From: G965261775 sp965261775
GTDB taxonomy: Bacteria > Pseudomonadota > Gammaproteobacteria > Eutrophobiales > Eutrophobiaceae
Direction: 5' to 3'
Length of the DNA stretch: 64,000 bases
Assembly: GCA_965261775.1 (NCBI GenBank)
Contig: OZ253477.1
Span: forward strand, 434,001-498,000
A model generated the notes under the pieces. It was not told the origin of the DNA. It saw only the letters and a list, made by a program, of their open reading frames with translations, and did no database searches. The position numbers were made by a program, and so were the translations under genes. Below, in pieces: positions 32,760 through 40,839 of this stretch (position 1 is its first letter; every line of letters begins with the position of its first letter).

Positions 32760-34163
32760 ATGCAGACAAAAACACTCTACGATAAACTCTGGGACGCCCA
32801 TATCGTACATGATTATGAAGATGGCTCTGCCCTGATCTATATCGACCGGCATCTTGTCCATGAGGTGACTTCGCCGCAGGCCTTCGCCGGGCTTAAACTG
32901 GCCGGGCGCAAGCTCTGGCGCACGGGCGCCAATCTCGCTGTTACCGATCATATTGTTCCGACCGTCAATCGCGAGGTGATTGAAGACCCGGTGGCGCGTC
33001 TGCAACTGCAAACACTGGACAAAAACTGCGAAGAATCCGGCATTATCCACTTCGGGATGTCTGATCCGCGCCAGGGCATTGTGCATGTGATCGGGCCGGA
33101 ACAGGGCGCTTCCCTCCCCGGCATGACGATCGTCTGCGGCGACTCGCACACCTCAACCAACGGTGCGTTGGGCGCATTGGCGTTTGGCATCGGGACTTCT
33201 GAAGTCGAACATGTGCTGGCTACTCAATGTCTGAGATTGAAAAAAGCCAAAAATATGCTGGTCAAGATCAAGGGTGAGGTCGGTACAGGCATCACCGCGA
33301 AGGATATTGCGTTGACGGTTATTGGCAGAATAGGAACAGCCGGGGGTAACGGCCACACGATTGAATTTTCCGGAGAGGCGATTCGGGCGTTGTCAATGGA
33401 AGGTCGCATGACCGTCTGTAATATGAGTATTGAAGCTGGCGCACGGGTCGGTTTGATCGCCGTTGATCAAACAACGCTGGATTATGTTAAAGGACGGCCC
33501 TATGCACCGCAGGGGGAACAATGGGAGATGGCCGTCACCCACTGGAAGGAACTGCACAGCGACGAGGACGCCGGGTTTGACAATTGTGTTGAGCTTGATG
33601 CGGAGCAGATAGAACCCCAGGTTACCTGGGGAACATCGCCGGAGATGGTAGTTTCCATCAATGACGCGGTGCCTGATCCGTCCGGCGCTGATGATCCTGT
33701 ACAAAGAAAAGGCATAGAGAAGGCGTTAAGTTATATGGCTTTGGATCCGGGCACGCCTATTTCAAACATTCCGCTGGATAAGGTCTTTCTCGGCTCCTGC
33801 ACCAACGCCAGGATTGAAGACCTGCGCGCCGCCGCCGAGGTGATCAAGGGGAAAAAGGTGGCAAAGCATATTAAGCTGGCCATGGTTGTGCCGGGTTCCG
33901 GTCTGGTAAAGCGGCAGGCCGAGGCTGAGGGTTTGGCGGATATTTTTCTGGACGCCGGTTTTGAATGGCGTGATCCCGGTTGTTCAATGTGTCTGGGGAT
34001 GAATCCGGACAGGCTTGAACCCGGCGAGCGGTGTGCATCAACCTCTAATCGAAACTTTGAAGGTCGTCAGGGGAAAGGCGGACGCACGCATCTTGTCAGT
34101 CCGGCGATGGCCGCGGCGGCGGCCATTGCCGGGCATTTTGTTGATGTGAGAGATTTCGGGTAG
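32760..34163 (+). CDS. leuC: 3-isopropylmalate dehydratase large subunit
   Basis: The 467-residue protein shows the aconitase-family Fe-S ligands: Cys in FLGSCTNARIEDL and the CxxC pair in DPGCSMCLGMN. IVCGDSHTSTNGALGALAFGIGTSEVEHVLATQ, which spans about residues 126-158, carries substrate-binding residues. With LeuD it converts 2- to 3-isopropylmalate in leucine synthesis. The partner leuD lies 475 bases downstream, which is unusual because the two normally abut; the gap holds a gene fragment and a small secreted-protein gene. Confidence 0.95.
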   Translation: MQTKTLYDKLWDAHIVHDYEDGSALIYIDRHLVHEVTSPQAFAGLKLAGRKLWRTGANLAVTDHIVPTVNREVIEDPVARLQLQTLDKNCEESGIIHFGMSDPRQGIVHVIGPEQGASLPGMTIVCGDSHTSTNGALGALAFGIGTSEVEHVLATQCLRLKKAKNMLVKIKGEVGTGITAKDIALTVIGRIGTAGGNGHTIEFSGEAIRALSMEGRMTVCNMSIEAGARVGLIAVDQTTLDYVKGRPYAPQGEQWEMAVTHWKELHSDEDAGFDNCVELDAEQIEPQVTWGTSPEMVVSINDAVPDPSGADDPVQRKGIEKALSYMALDPGTPISNIPLDKVFLGSCTNARIEDLRAAAEVIKGKKVAKHIKLAMVVPGSGLVKRQAEAEGLADIFLDAGFEWRDPGCSMCLGMNPDRLEPGERCASTSNRNFEGRQGKGGRTHLVSPAMAAAAAIAGHFVDVRDFG

Positions 34164-34166
34164 TCT

Positions 34167-34340
34167 AAAGTAATCCCCTTAAAAACTAAGACTAAAACCG
34201 AAGGCTGTAAATATATAGTTAGGGGTTATGTAGATTCCCAAAATAGTTTTGGAGCAATGTTAAGGAAACTGTATTCTGTAACTTTAAGCTACAGCTATAA
34301 AAATAATGAATGGACAATACTTGAAGTAGCGTTCCGATGA
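34167..34340 (+). pseudogene. C-terminal gene fragment between leuC and leuD
   Basis: In frame with leuC but beyond its TAG stop, the sequence stays open to a TGA at 34338-34340. Its last ~46 residues read like a real protein end: CKYIVRGYVDSQNSFGAML, then YSVTLSYSYKNNEWTILEV. The pattern GYVDSQNSFGA resembles the tails of small bacterial proteins of unknown function. There is no good start codon except ATG 34257, so the front of the gene seems lost. Its TGA overlaps the ATG of the following small gene (ATGA). Confidence 0.5.
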
Positions 34341-34612
34341 AACACTTACTATTAATTTTAACGCTGTTAGCCATCGCACCTGGCGTCTATAGTGACAATG
34401 GCCTTGACAGGATAACAGGGAAAATAAAAGTTTTTGATAGCATTGATAGGGCGTCAGGGAGGGCGCCTTATTATGACGAGATTGATCGGATAACCGGCAA
34501 GGGACCATCTTATAACAGCAATTACTATTATCAGACTAAAGATAGCAAGGTAATTATTTTATATTGTTCTGATAAATCTAATTATTGCCAAGCTGAAGAA
34601 GTTTTACGATAA
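34337..34612 (+). CDS. Small secreted protein with a three-fold internal repeat
   Basis: The 91-residue product has a clear signal peptide (KHLLLILTLLAIAPGVYS, cleavage near residue 19). The mature part begins with three 13-14-residue repeats of the form (L/I)DR(I/A)(T/S)G(K/R)xxxxYD(S/E), then a Tyr-rich stretch and two Cys (YCSDKSNYC) that could form a disulphide. Its ATG overlaps the stop of the preceding gene fragment, so it was once translationally coupled to it. I do not recognise the family. It is an intruder between leuC and leuD. Confidence 0.65.
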   Translation: MKHLLLILTLLAIAPGVYSDNGLDRITGKIKVFDSIDRASGRAPYYDEIDRITGKGPSYNSNYYYQTKDSKVIILYCSDKSNYCQAEEVLR

Positions 34613-34637
34613 CGGAGATAACAATGGAAAACTCAAG

Positions 34638-35285
34638 ATGAAGGCCTTCACTACTTTTACCGGTATCATTGCACCGCTGGACCGTGCCAATGTGGATACC
34701 GACGCCATCATTCCGAAACAGTTTTTGAAATCTATTGAGCGTACCGGTTTTGGTCGTTATTTATTTGATAACTGGCGTTACCTGGATCAGGTTGATATGA
34801 ACGATACCCGGGAACGCGAGGTCAACCCCGAGTTTGTCCTCAATCGTCCGCCGTACAATCAGGCGGAAATATTGTTAGCCAGAGAAAATTTTGGCTGTGG
34901 CTCTTCCAGGGAACACGCCGTCTGGTCATTAATGGATTTTGGTTTTCGCGCCGTTCTGGCGCCTGGCTATAGCGATATATTCTACAGCAATGCTTTCAAA
35001 AACGGCTTTTTGCCGATATGTCTGAAAGCACATGAGGTCAATGCCCTGTTCAAGGCGGTGGAGTCTGAAAAAGGTTTTCGGGCCACCGTCAACCTTGATG
35101 AGCAGTACGTTGAGACGCAGACCGGTGACCGGTACCCTTTTGAAATTGACGCCGGTCTGAAAGAACGTCTGCTGAAAGGACTGGATGATATCGATCTGAC
35201 ATTGCAACATGTTGAGGCTATCCGCGCTTACGAAAAAGACCGCGCTAAAATTACCCCGTGGTTGTTTAAAGAGATCAGTACGTAA
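34638..35285 (+). CDS. leuD: 3-isopropylmalate dehydratase small subunit
   Basis: The 215-residue protein has the small-subunit signature: NVDTDAIIPKQFLKSIERTGFG at the front (residues about 16-37) and the substrate-recognition loop FGCGSSREHAVWSL near residue 78. It completes the LeuCD hydro-lyase. The gene starts 25 bases after the small secreted protein gene. At its stop codon an A-tract and hairpin begin that look like a terminator for minus-strand transcription. Confidence 0.95.
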   Translation: MKAFTTFTGIIAPLDRANVDTDAIIPKQFLKSIERTGFGRYLFDNWRYLDQVDMNDTREREVNPEFVLNRPPYNQAEILLARENFGCGSSREHAVWSLMDFGFRAVLAPGYSDIFYSNAFKNGFLPICLKAHEVNALFKAVESEKGFRATVNLDEQYVETQTGDRYPFEIDAGLKERLLKGLDDIDLTLQHVEAIRAYEKDRAKITPWLFKEIST

Positions 35286-35312
35286 AAAAAAAGCCCCGCC
35301 AAAAGACGGGGC
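35284..35312 (-). terminator. Intrinsic terminator for the minus-strand methanofuran operon
   Basis: The stem GCCCCG / CGGGGC (35293-35298 with 35307-35312, loop of 8) is followed on the minus strand by nine U residues (the A-tract 35284-35292). It lies 115 bases beyond the last gene of the minus operon and overlaps the leuD stop codon, so it may act on convergent transcripts from both sides, more strongly on the minus strand. Confidence 0.7.
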
Positions 35313-35406
35313 AAGTAGAAAGCAAAAGGAATATAACTACAGTGACAATAATAAATTAAACCCGGGTTTAAAAAATCCCTTACAAAGAGGAATTTACATT
35401 ATTTTT

Positions 35407-35426
35407 TATACCTAATATTAGGTATA
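35407..35426. repeat. Perfect 20-bp palindrome abutting the mfnE-like stop codon
   Basis: TATACCTAAT and its exact reverse complement ATTAGGTATA abut without a loop, ending immediately before the stop codon of the minus-strand kinase gene. A regulator-binding site or a hairpin protecting the 3' end of the mRNA are possible. No U-tract in either direction follows, so it is not a standard terminator. Confidence 0.5.
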
Positions 35427-36029
35427 TCAGATCACCCCGGAAAGCCGTTGAAAATGCGCTTTGTCCATGTACAAGACCCGGCCCTGGTATTGTCCGATGA
35501 GTGCCTGAAACCCCTTGTCCAGATAACCCTGCGCGGACAGTTCCCGCGAGGTTGACCGTGAATCCGGTAGCGCGGATTTCACGAATATCAGTTGTTCCGC
35601 TTTTAATTTGATCGCCAGCCACAGGGCGATACTGTCGGATGTGTAGTCCCAATTCGATCCAATGCCCCCGGTATTATCCGGCAGGTTCAGAGGCAACCAA
35701 AGAGAAAGGGAATTTTTTTCCTGTTTTCCTTCGGGCAGTTGTTCATGATCAAAGATCAGTTTAAGGGAGGGTTTCAGGCCTTTCAGGAAATAGCCGTATT
35801 GACACATCGCCAGTAACGCCATCCGATGGGCGATGTGGTCCTGAAAGCCATACCGCTTCTGTAATTGTCGAACCCCGTCAGCGAATTTTCCGCCACCGGG
35901 GACGATAATGATCCGGTTCTTTTTCGCCTGCAACGCAATGGCTTCAAGCCAGGGAGAGAGCGCTTCGTCGCCCATCAGGCTGCCGCCCAGTTTGATCACG
36001 GCGGTTGATGATTCAGTTTTTACGCTCAT
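35427..36029 (-). CDS. Amino-acid-kinase-fold protein, MfnE-like (methanofuran-type cofactor synthesis)
   Basis: The 200-residue protein has the kinase fold start AVIKLGGSLM (residues 10-19) and the IIIVPGGGKFADGVRQ glycine loop (40-55). MfnE phosphorylates (5-aminomethyl-3-furyl)methyl phosphate during methanofuran synthesis, and bacteria with methanofuran-type carriers have a related gene. It is the last gene of a four-gene operon, overlapping pabB by 17 bases. The substrate is inferred from the neighbourhood; the fold also includes aspartate and uridylate kinases. Confidence 0.75.
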   Translation of the reverse strand: MSVKTESSTAVIKLGGSLMGDEALSPWLEAIALQAKKNRIIIVPGGGKFADGVRQLQKRYGFQDHIAHRMALLAMCQYGYFLKGLKPSLKLIFDHEQLPEGKQEKNSLSLWLPLNLPDNTGGIGSNWDYTSDSIALWLAIKLKAEQLIFVKSALPDSRSTSRELSAQGYLDKGFQALIGQYQGRVLYMDKAHFQRLSGVI

Positions 36030-37386
36030 CTACGTTAAACAGCTTCAACATGGCTTCGGCCTTGTCGAAACATTCCTTGTATTCTTCATGAACCGAGGAA
36101 TCCCAGACAATACCGCCGCCCGCGTAAAAATAAAATGTGTTTCGGTGATGCGCCAATGTCCTGATACAGATATTGCTGTCCATATTGCCGTCAAAGCCAA
36201 TATAGGCGATTGAACCGCAATAGACCGAGCGCCGATGTGGTTCAAGTTCTTCGATAATTTCCATGGCCCTTAATTTCGGGGCGCCGGTAATGGATCCTCC
36301 CGGAAAGCAGCCTCTCAGTAAATCCAGCGCGTGTTTGTCTTCTCTCAGGCGTCCCGTCACAGTACTGACCAGATGATGGACCGTCGCGTATGTTTCCAGG
36401 CCGAATAATTTGGGCACAAGAACGGAACCGGATTCGCAGGATTTGCCGATATCGTTCCGTAATAAATCGACAATCATCAGGTTTTCCGCGCGGTCTTTCT
36501 TACTCTCGAGCAGACTATTGGCAAGCGCCTTGTCTTCGTATGCGAATACCGAGCGGTGTCTGGTGCCTTTGATCGGTTTTGTTTCCACCTGTCGTTCCGC
36601 CAGTTTCAGAAAACGTTCCGGGGATGAGCTCAGTACCGCCCCTTCGGGGAGCCTGAGATAGGCCGAAAAAGGAGCGGGATTGAGTCGGCGCAGTTCCAAA
36701 TAAGCGTCCCAGGTGTTGCCGGCAAAATCCACAGAGAAACGCTGCGCGAGATTAACTTGATAGCAGTCCCCGTCACGGAGGTAGTCTTTTATTTTGCCAA
36801 ACGCCTTCGCATAGGCGTCTCTGGACATATTGGTTTCAATCTCCGTTTTCGTTAACCCCAACGGGGCGGGCTGATATTCGGCAATTTCGCTGAACAGGGA
36901 ACGCAAGTGCCGCCATTGCGATTCGGTTTCTTTGAAACGGCAAAAGCTTGTCAGCCAGGAGCGACGCAGATGATGATCGACGACCACCGCCCAGTCATAG
37001 ATGCCAATGGCCATGTCCGGCACCAACACGTCGTGTTTCGCATTGTTTGGCAATGTTTCTATTCTGCGGACCAGATCGTAGGCAAAATAACCCAGCGCGC
37101 CGCCACAGAAAGGTAATTCGCTCCGGTTCTGGACGTAATCGCCGAGATAATACTTCACCAGCGCAAAGGGGTCGTCCCCGGACTGCGTGGTTTCATCGCC
37201 GCTTTTGATATGGGTGACGGCGCCATACGTTTCAAGCGTAATGACCGGCCCGGCAACGATAATATCGTAACGTCCCTTGTCAATGATCGGATAAGCGCTG
37301 TCCAGTAACATGCTCCAGGGTTTATCGGCAACGACCGAGAACAAGTCCGCGGAGTGTCGGTGATAGGGTAATTCGGATCGCTTCAT
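36013..37386 (-). CDS. pabB: Aminodeoxychorismate synthase component I
   Basis: The 457-residue protein is a chorismate-using enzyme: RDAYAKAFGKIKDYLRDGDCYQVNLAQRF near residue 180 (described in short: the DGDxYQxNLxQR motif), LSSSPERFL, KPIKGTRHR, LMIVDLLRND and the C-terminal PGGSITGAPK. With a glutaminase partner it makes 4-amino-4-deoxychorismate, the precursor of 4-aminobenzoate. 4-Aminobenzoate is needed for folate and also for tetrahydromethanopterin, which fits the neighbouring C1 cofactor genes. It directly abuts the mfnF-like gene (TAG then ATG) and overlaps the kinase gene. Confidence 0.92.
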   Translation of the reverse strand: MKRSELPYHRHSADLFSVVADKPWSMLLDSAYPIIDKGRYDIIVAGPVITLETYGAVTHIKSGDETTQSGDDPFALVKYYLGDYVQNRSELPFCGGALGYFAYDLVRRIETLPNNAKHDVLVPDMAIGIYDWAVVVDHHLRRSWLTSFCRFKETESQWRHLRSLFSEIAEYQPAPLGLTKTEIETNMSRDAYAKAFGKIKDYLRDGDCYQVNLAQRFSVDFAGNTWDAYLELRRLNPAPFSAYLRLPEGAVLSSSPERFLKLAERQVETKPIKGTRHRSVFAYEDKALANSLLESKKDRAENLMIVDLLRNDIGKSCESGSVLVPKLFGLETYATVHHLVSTVTGRLREDKHALDLLRGCFPGGSITGAPKLRAMEIIEELEPHRRSVYCGSIAYIGFDGNMDSNICIRTLAHHRNTFYFYAGGGIVWDSSVHEEYKECFDKAEAMLKLFNVDERKN

Positions 37387-38436
37387 CTATGCCGACCGGC
37401 TTCTGTTGATATATGCCAATGCAACGGCGGGCGCACAACTGCTACACTTGCATTTTAAGTCGGCGTCCGTTTTACAGAGGTCGGCAAATTCAATATAGGC
37501 CAGGCCCATACGGGCGGCGATCCTGGCGACCAGAAAACGGCCGGCGCCAGCGCCGACAAGCGTCTGGTGTGGTTGTTGTAAACGCGACATGACCCGCGCC
37601 AGCGCCCGGTGCAGCATTTGTAATTGTATCTCGGCAATGTAGGACGCGAGTTGTTGCCAGAGGAACCGCTGTGGATATTTGTACGCATCCGTGCCCAGAA
37701 TGCGCGCCAGTCTGACGATACTGCCGGGAATGTCTTTTGCGCCTGCATCGGCTGTTTCCGCCAGATCATCACTCGCTTTCAGTTTTCCCAGAATGCGGTA
37801 AATATCGCCGGTGCTCGCAAAATGTTCGGCAGTGACGGTTTGCCACTCTCCGTTAAACGGCAGGCGCCGCACCAGGGACATTAATGAAGTACTGACGACA
37901 CCCGTATAAAGCAGTTCGTCAAACCGTAGACGGCTTTGATCGTCGTATCCCCGATTCTGTGGTCGGCCATTATCAAAAGGAATGATGTCACTTGTTGTGC
38001 TGCCGATATCCATAAAGATGCCTGTCTCAATGTGGTTTGCGGCGTAGCTGGCGCCAGCGTGCCAGTTGGCGGAGGCAACGTTATCGGGGTGCTTTTTCGC
38101 ACTTTCCAGATTCAGCAACCCTTTTCCCACGGCGTAGAAATCTGTCGCCGCCCCCAGATTTTTTTCGCAAAACGCCAGGACCGTGCTGATCCCCTGCCGC
38201 CTGTCTTTGAAAATATCAACCAACTCCGCCGTCATCGTCACTGCGTGTCGCATCGTTGTCCGGGAATGTTGTTTTAATAAAGACGGCAGGGTTTTTTCAA
38301 GCGATTCCAGCCCCCGCCACAGCGGCGTCGCGTATTGTTCAACAAATTCAAGTTTCCCGTCGCCATTGATGCCGGCTACCTTGAGGTGTGCGCCGCCGAT
38401 ATCCCAACCGGTGTAGATAACGTCCGGAATATTCAC
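37387..38436 (-). CDS. MfnF-like protein (H4MPT-linked C1 transfer pathway, hydantoinase/ASKHA type)
   Basis: The 349-residue protein starts TGWDIGGAHLKVAGIN, a phosphate loop of the ASKHA fold, and has FMDIGSTTSDIIPF near residue 150 and VGAGAGRFLVARIA near 290. Cysteines near the end (CKCSSC) are typical for this family. The archaeal relative MfnF couples the aminomethylfuran phosphate to gamma-glutamyltyramine. In bacteria the family is known from methylotroph C1 gene clusters. The GTG start overlaps the upstream ATP-grasp stop as GTGA. Confidence 0.82.
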   Translation of the reverse strand: MNIPDVIYTGWDIGGAHLKVAGINGDGKLEFVEQYATPLWRGLESLEKTLPSLLKQHSRTTMRHAVTMTAELVDIFKDRRQGISTVLAFCEKNLGAATDFYAVGKGLLNLESAKKHPDNVASANWHAGASYAANHIETGIFMDIGSTTSDIIPFDNGRPQNRGYDDQSRLRFDELLYTGVVSTSLMSLVRRLPFNGEWQTVTAEHFASTGDIYRILGKLKASDDLAETADAGAKDIPGSIVRLARILGTDAYKYPQRFLWQQLASYIAEIQLQMLHRALARVMSRLQQPHQTLVGAGAGRFLVARIAARMGLAYIEFADLCKTDADLKCKCSSCAPAVALAYINRSRSA

Positions 38437-39434
38437 GGTGTCATTACAGGCTGAATTTGAATCGGCCTCGCGTCCGCGATATTCAATGCCGGTAATTTTT
38501 CATTGATGAAGGTATTCAATATTAAATCCGTGACATTGAGGCCAAGTGATGGCGACAAGCCGACACAGGATGTGGTGAATCTGGGGTTGATTTCCAATAA
38601 CAAAAGGTCGGTGTCTGTCTTGATTAAATCAACGCCAACATAGGCTGCCAGCCCCGGTATGGCGTCGACAATCTGCCCGGCAATATGAAAAAGCACATCA
38701 TATAAATGAAGACATTCATTGATACCTATCCGAAACAGTTTCAATTGACGGTCAGCGTCACTGATGTATTGCCGATTGCAGGCCAGTATTCGAAAGTCCT
38801 TATTGTACACCAGCAAAGACATACTGACAGATTCGCCTTGCAGATAGGGTTGAATGATGTAGTTTTGGCGGGATTGCCTGTTTTTAAAGTCAAGTAGTTC
38901 ATCCCGATCATAGATGATTCGACACTCTTCGGCGCCCGCACCGTCGTCCGGTTTGACCACCCAGCCATGGTCACTCAAGGGAATATCTCCGTCAATCATG
39001 GCCGTCTCGACAGGTACTATGTCCGTTTTTAGCAATGCCCTGTATGTTGCCGACTTGCTTGTAGTCAGGCGGATACTCTCTGAAGAACAGCCGATATAAT
39101 TCCGGGCAAATTTTTCAAATAACTTCGAGAGTGAAAACAGTTTCGCCGCTGTTTCCGGGGCGATCAGCCAGCCGTAATCGGCAGCCTGCAGAACCGGCTT
39201 TAATGTTTTTTCGGACAGTTCGTCCAGAAAAAAACGTTTTACATTATCTTCCTCAAACATGAAACGCCGATCCCGACCTATCGTAATATCCCCGTGACCC
39301 GCGCTCAGTAATTCATTGGTCAGGGTACGCAACATTTGTTCGCCTTCCTTTTGCAGGCCTTCCGGCAAGTGTTGCCCCGCCAGGCCGCCGCCTGTGATAA
39401 ACTCCAGCAAGAAGTGCCGTTGCTTTATGTCCAT
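38433..39434 (-). CDS. ATP-grasp ligase, MfnD-like (tyramine-glutamate ligase type)
   Basis: The 333-residue protein begins RHFLLEFITGGGLAGQHLPE (residues 6-25), a start typical of this family, and has ATP-grasp features: VVKPDDGAGAEECRII near residue 162 and LLLEINPRFTTSCVGLSPS near residue 285 with the metal-binding E and N. MfnD joins glutamate to tyramine in methanofuran synthesis. It is the first gene of the operon, and its start codon overlaps that of the divergent HisA-like gene (39427-39434), so its promoter must lie within that gene. Confidence 0.8.
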   Translation of the reverse strand: MDIKQRHFLLEFITGGGLAGQHLPEGLQKEGEQMLRTLTNELLSAGHGDITIGRDRRFMFEEDNVKRFFLDELSEKTLKPVLQAADYGWLIAPETAAKLFSLSKLFEKFARNYIGCSSESIRLTTSKSATYRALLKTDIVPVETAMIDGDIPLSDHGWVVKPDDGAGAEECRIIYDRDELLDFKNRQSRQNYIIQPYLQGESVSMSLLVYNKDFRILACNRQYISDADRQLKLFRIGINECLHLYDVLFHIAGQIVDAIPGLAAYVGVDLIKTDTDLLLLEINPRFTTSCVGLSPSLGLNVTDLILNTFINEKLPALNIADARPIQIQPVMTP

Positions 39435-40143
39435 AATCCCTGTTATTGATCTGCTGAATGGTGTTGTCGTACATGCCCAAAAGGGTCTGCGTCACGCTTA
39501 TCGGGAGATTCGTTCAAACCTGACCCCTAAAACAAACCCCGAGGCCGTTCTTGACGCCTATTATCAATTGTTTCCGTTCAAAATAATCTATATTGCCGAT
39601 TTGAACGCCATTGCACGGAAACATAATCATCGTCAAACCATTGTCAGATTGGCGCAGTCCCGTCCCGATTGTCAATTCTGGGTGGACGGCGGTATGGCCT
39701 ATTTTGAACATCACCCTTTTTCCTCGATTAAAAATATCTGTCTGGTGCTGGGTGTGGAAAATAAATTATCACAAAACGATTACAAACAATTACTGGAACA
39801 GTATCCGGAGCTAATATTGTCACTTGATTTCAATGCCGATGGTCTGCTGGCTAACAGCTATCTTCTGCATAATCCGGCGCAGTGGTCAACGCGGGTGATC
39901 GTCATGATGTTGCACCGTGTCGGTTCGGGTGACGGTGTTGACGCGCGTTGCCTGAACCCGGTTCTGGAAAAAACGATAAAGAGCGACATCTATGCGGCTG
40001 GAGGGATACGGGATATCAATGATATTCAACGTCTAGCCGCCGCAGGGGTCAGCGGGGTATTGCTGGCATCGGCGTTGCACGACGGTTCAATTACAAGCCG
40101 GGATCTGCATAAGCTGGCGCAGGATATAAAAATGCCCCGGTAA
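39427..40143 (+). CDS. HisA/HisF-like TIM-barrel protein of the C1 cofactor cluster
   Basis: The 238-residue protein starts SIIPVIDLLNGVVVHAQKG, as in HisA, and has YIADLNAI near residue 56, FWVDGGM, a central LDFN strand and AAGGIRDINDIQRLAAAGVSGVLLASALHDG at the end (residues about 195-225 with the phosphate-binding GG). It lacks a histidine gene neighbourhood; relatives occur in the H4MPT/methanofuran clusters of methylotrophs. A role in cofactor synthesis is therefore more likely than in histidine synthesis. The ATG at 39427 overlaps the divergent ATP-grasp start by 8 bases. A longer start at 39316 would lie entirely within that gene and is unlikely. Confidence 0.8.
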   Translation: MSIIPVIDLLNGVVVHAQKGLRHAYREIRSNLTPKTNPEAVLDAYYQLFPFKIIYIADLNAIARKHNHRQTIVRLAQSRPDCQFWVDGGMAYFEHHPFSSIKNICLVLGVENKLSQNDYKQLLEQYPELILSLDFNADGLLANSYLLHNPAQWSTRVIVMMLHRVGSGDGVDARCLNPVLEKTIKSDIYAAGGIRDINDIQRLAAAGVSGVLLASALHDGSITSRDLHKLAQDIKMPR

Positions 40144-40152
40144 ACGGGGCAT
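40127..40152 (-). terminator. Intrinsic terminator of fae, overlapping the end of the HisA-like gene
   Basis: An 8-bp stem ATGCCCCG / CGGGGCAT (40132-40139 with 40145-40152) with a 5-base loop is followed on the minus strand by UUUUUAUAU. The stop codon TAA of the convergent HisA-like gene is placed in the loop, so one hairpin serves the ends of both genes. Confidence 0.85.
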
Positions 40153-40178
40153 CGTCAGGAAAACCTTTGTTTTTGGAA

Positions 40179-40691
40179 TCAAGAATGTGCCGCAAACGGG
40201 TGTTCAGCTGAACTTTTTTGTCTGACCACTTCCTCCGCTTTGGGTTCACGCGCAACCGCACGCTTGATTGAAAGCTTGGTAGCCTCATAGTTATAGTCCT
40301 GTATCTTGGTATCATCTTCCGCCAGCCAGTGTATAAAAACACCGACCGAGATAAAGATATCATCTGCTTCATCAGCGGGGATGGTGCCATCTTTAACACA
40401 GTCCGTCACCGCCATGGCAACGGCGCGCTGTGCCGGACCGAACATCTGCACCGCTTGCTTGGCGCCTTTAATGGTTACCTTGTTAAATAGAATGGTGTTC
40501 GGTTTACAGGCCAGGTTAGGCGCGACAACGGCCAGCAAAGTGCTGAAACCATCCTTGTTATTGGTTAATGCGTTACAGAAAGACGTTTCAGCGGCGCTGC
40601 CACGCGGACCCATGAGCAGGTCGATATGAGCAACTTCATTACCATCTCCTACCAATGCCTCGCCAATTAATACTCTGTCAATGACTGCCAT
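40179..40691 (-). CDS. fae: Formaldehyde-activating enzyme
   Basis: The 170-residue protein starts MAVIDRVLIGEALVGDGNE and continues AHIDLLMGPRGSA, the active-site region of Fae including the conserved His. Fae catalyses condensation of formaldehyde with tetrahydromethanopterin to methylene-H4MPT. The start at 40691 is chosen over an upstream ATG (40751) because TCCTCC at 40701-40706 gives a strong GGAGGA ribosome site at the correct distance. The sequence fits the canonical form and not the diverged Fae homologues. A terminator follows at 40127-40152. It indicates H4MPT-linked formaldehyde handling in this organism. Confidence 0.93.
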   Translation of the reverse strand: MAVIDRVLIGEALVGDGNEVAHIDLLMGPRGSAAETSFCNALTNNKDGFSTLLAVVAPNLACKPNTILFNKVTIKGAKQAVQMFGPAQRAVAMAVTDCVKDGTIPADEADDIFISVGVFIHWLAEDDTKIQDYNYEATKLSIKRAVAREPKAEEVVRQKSSAEHPFAAHS

Positions 40692-40839
40692 TTTTGTATT
40701 TCCTCCAACTAAAAAATCAAAGAGCTTGGTTAAAATAGACATAGTTTTCATCCATTTTAGTTAGTTTATAGGTCAACAGGGAATTGTATCTTTACCTGTC
40801 GCCCGCTGTATCACAGGATATATCTCCCGGAAATCTGTA

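Noticed and set aside
39316..39426. 37-residue N-terminal extension of the HisA-like protein
   Set aside because: It lies wholly antisense within the ATP-grasp gene, while the fold-typical start SIIPVIDL follows the internal ATG at 39427.
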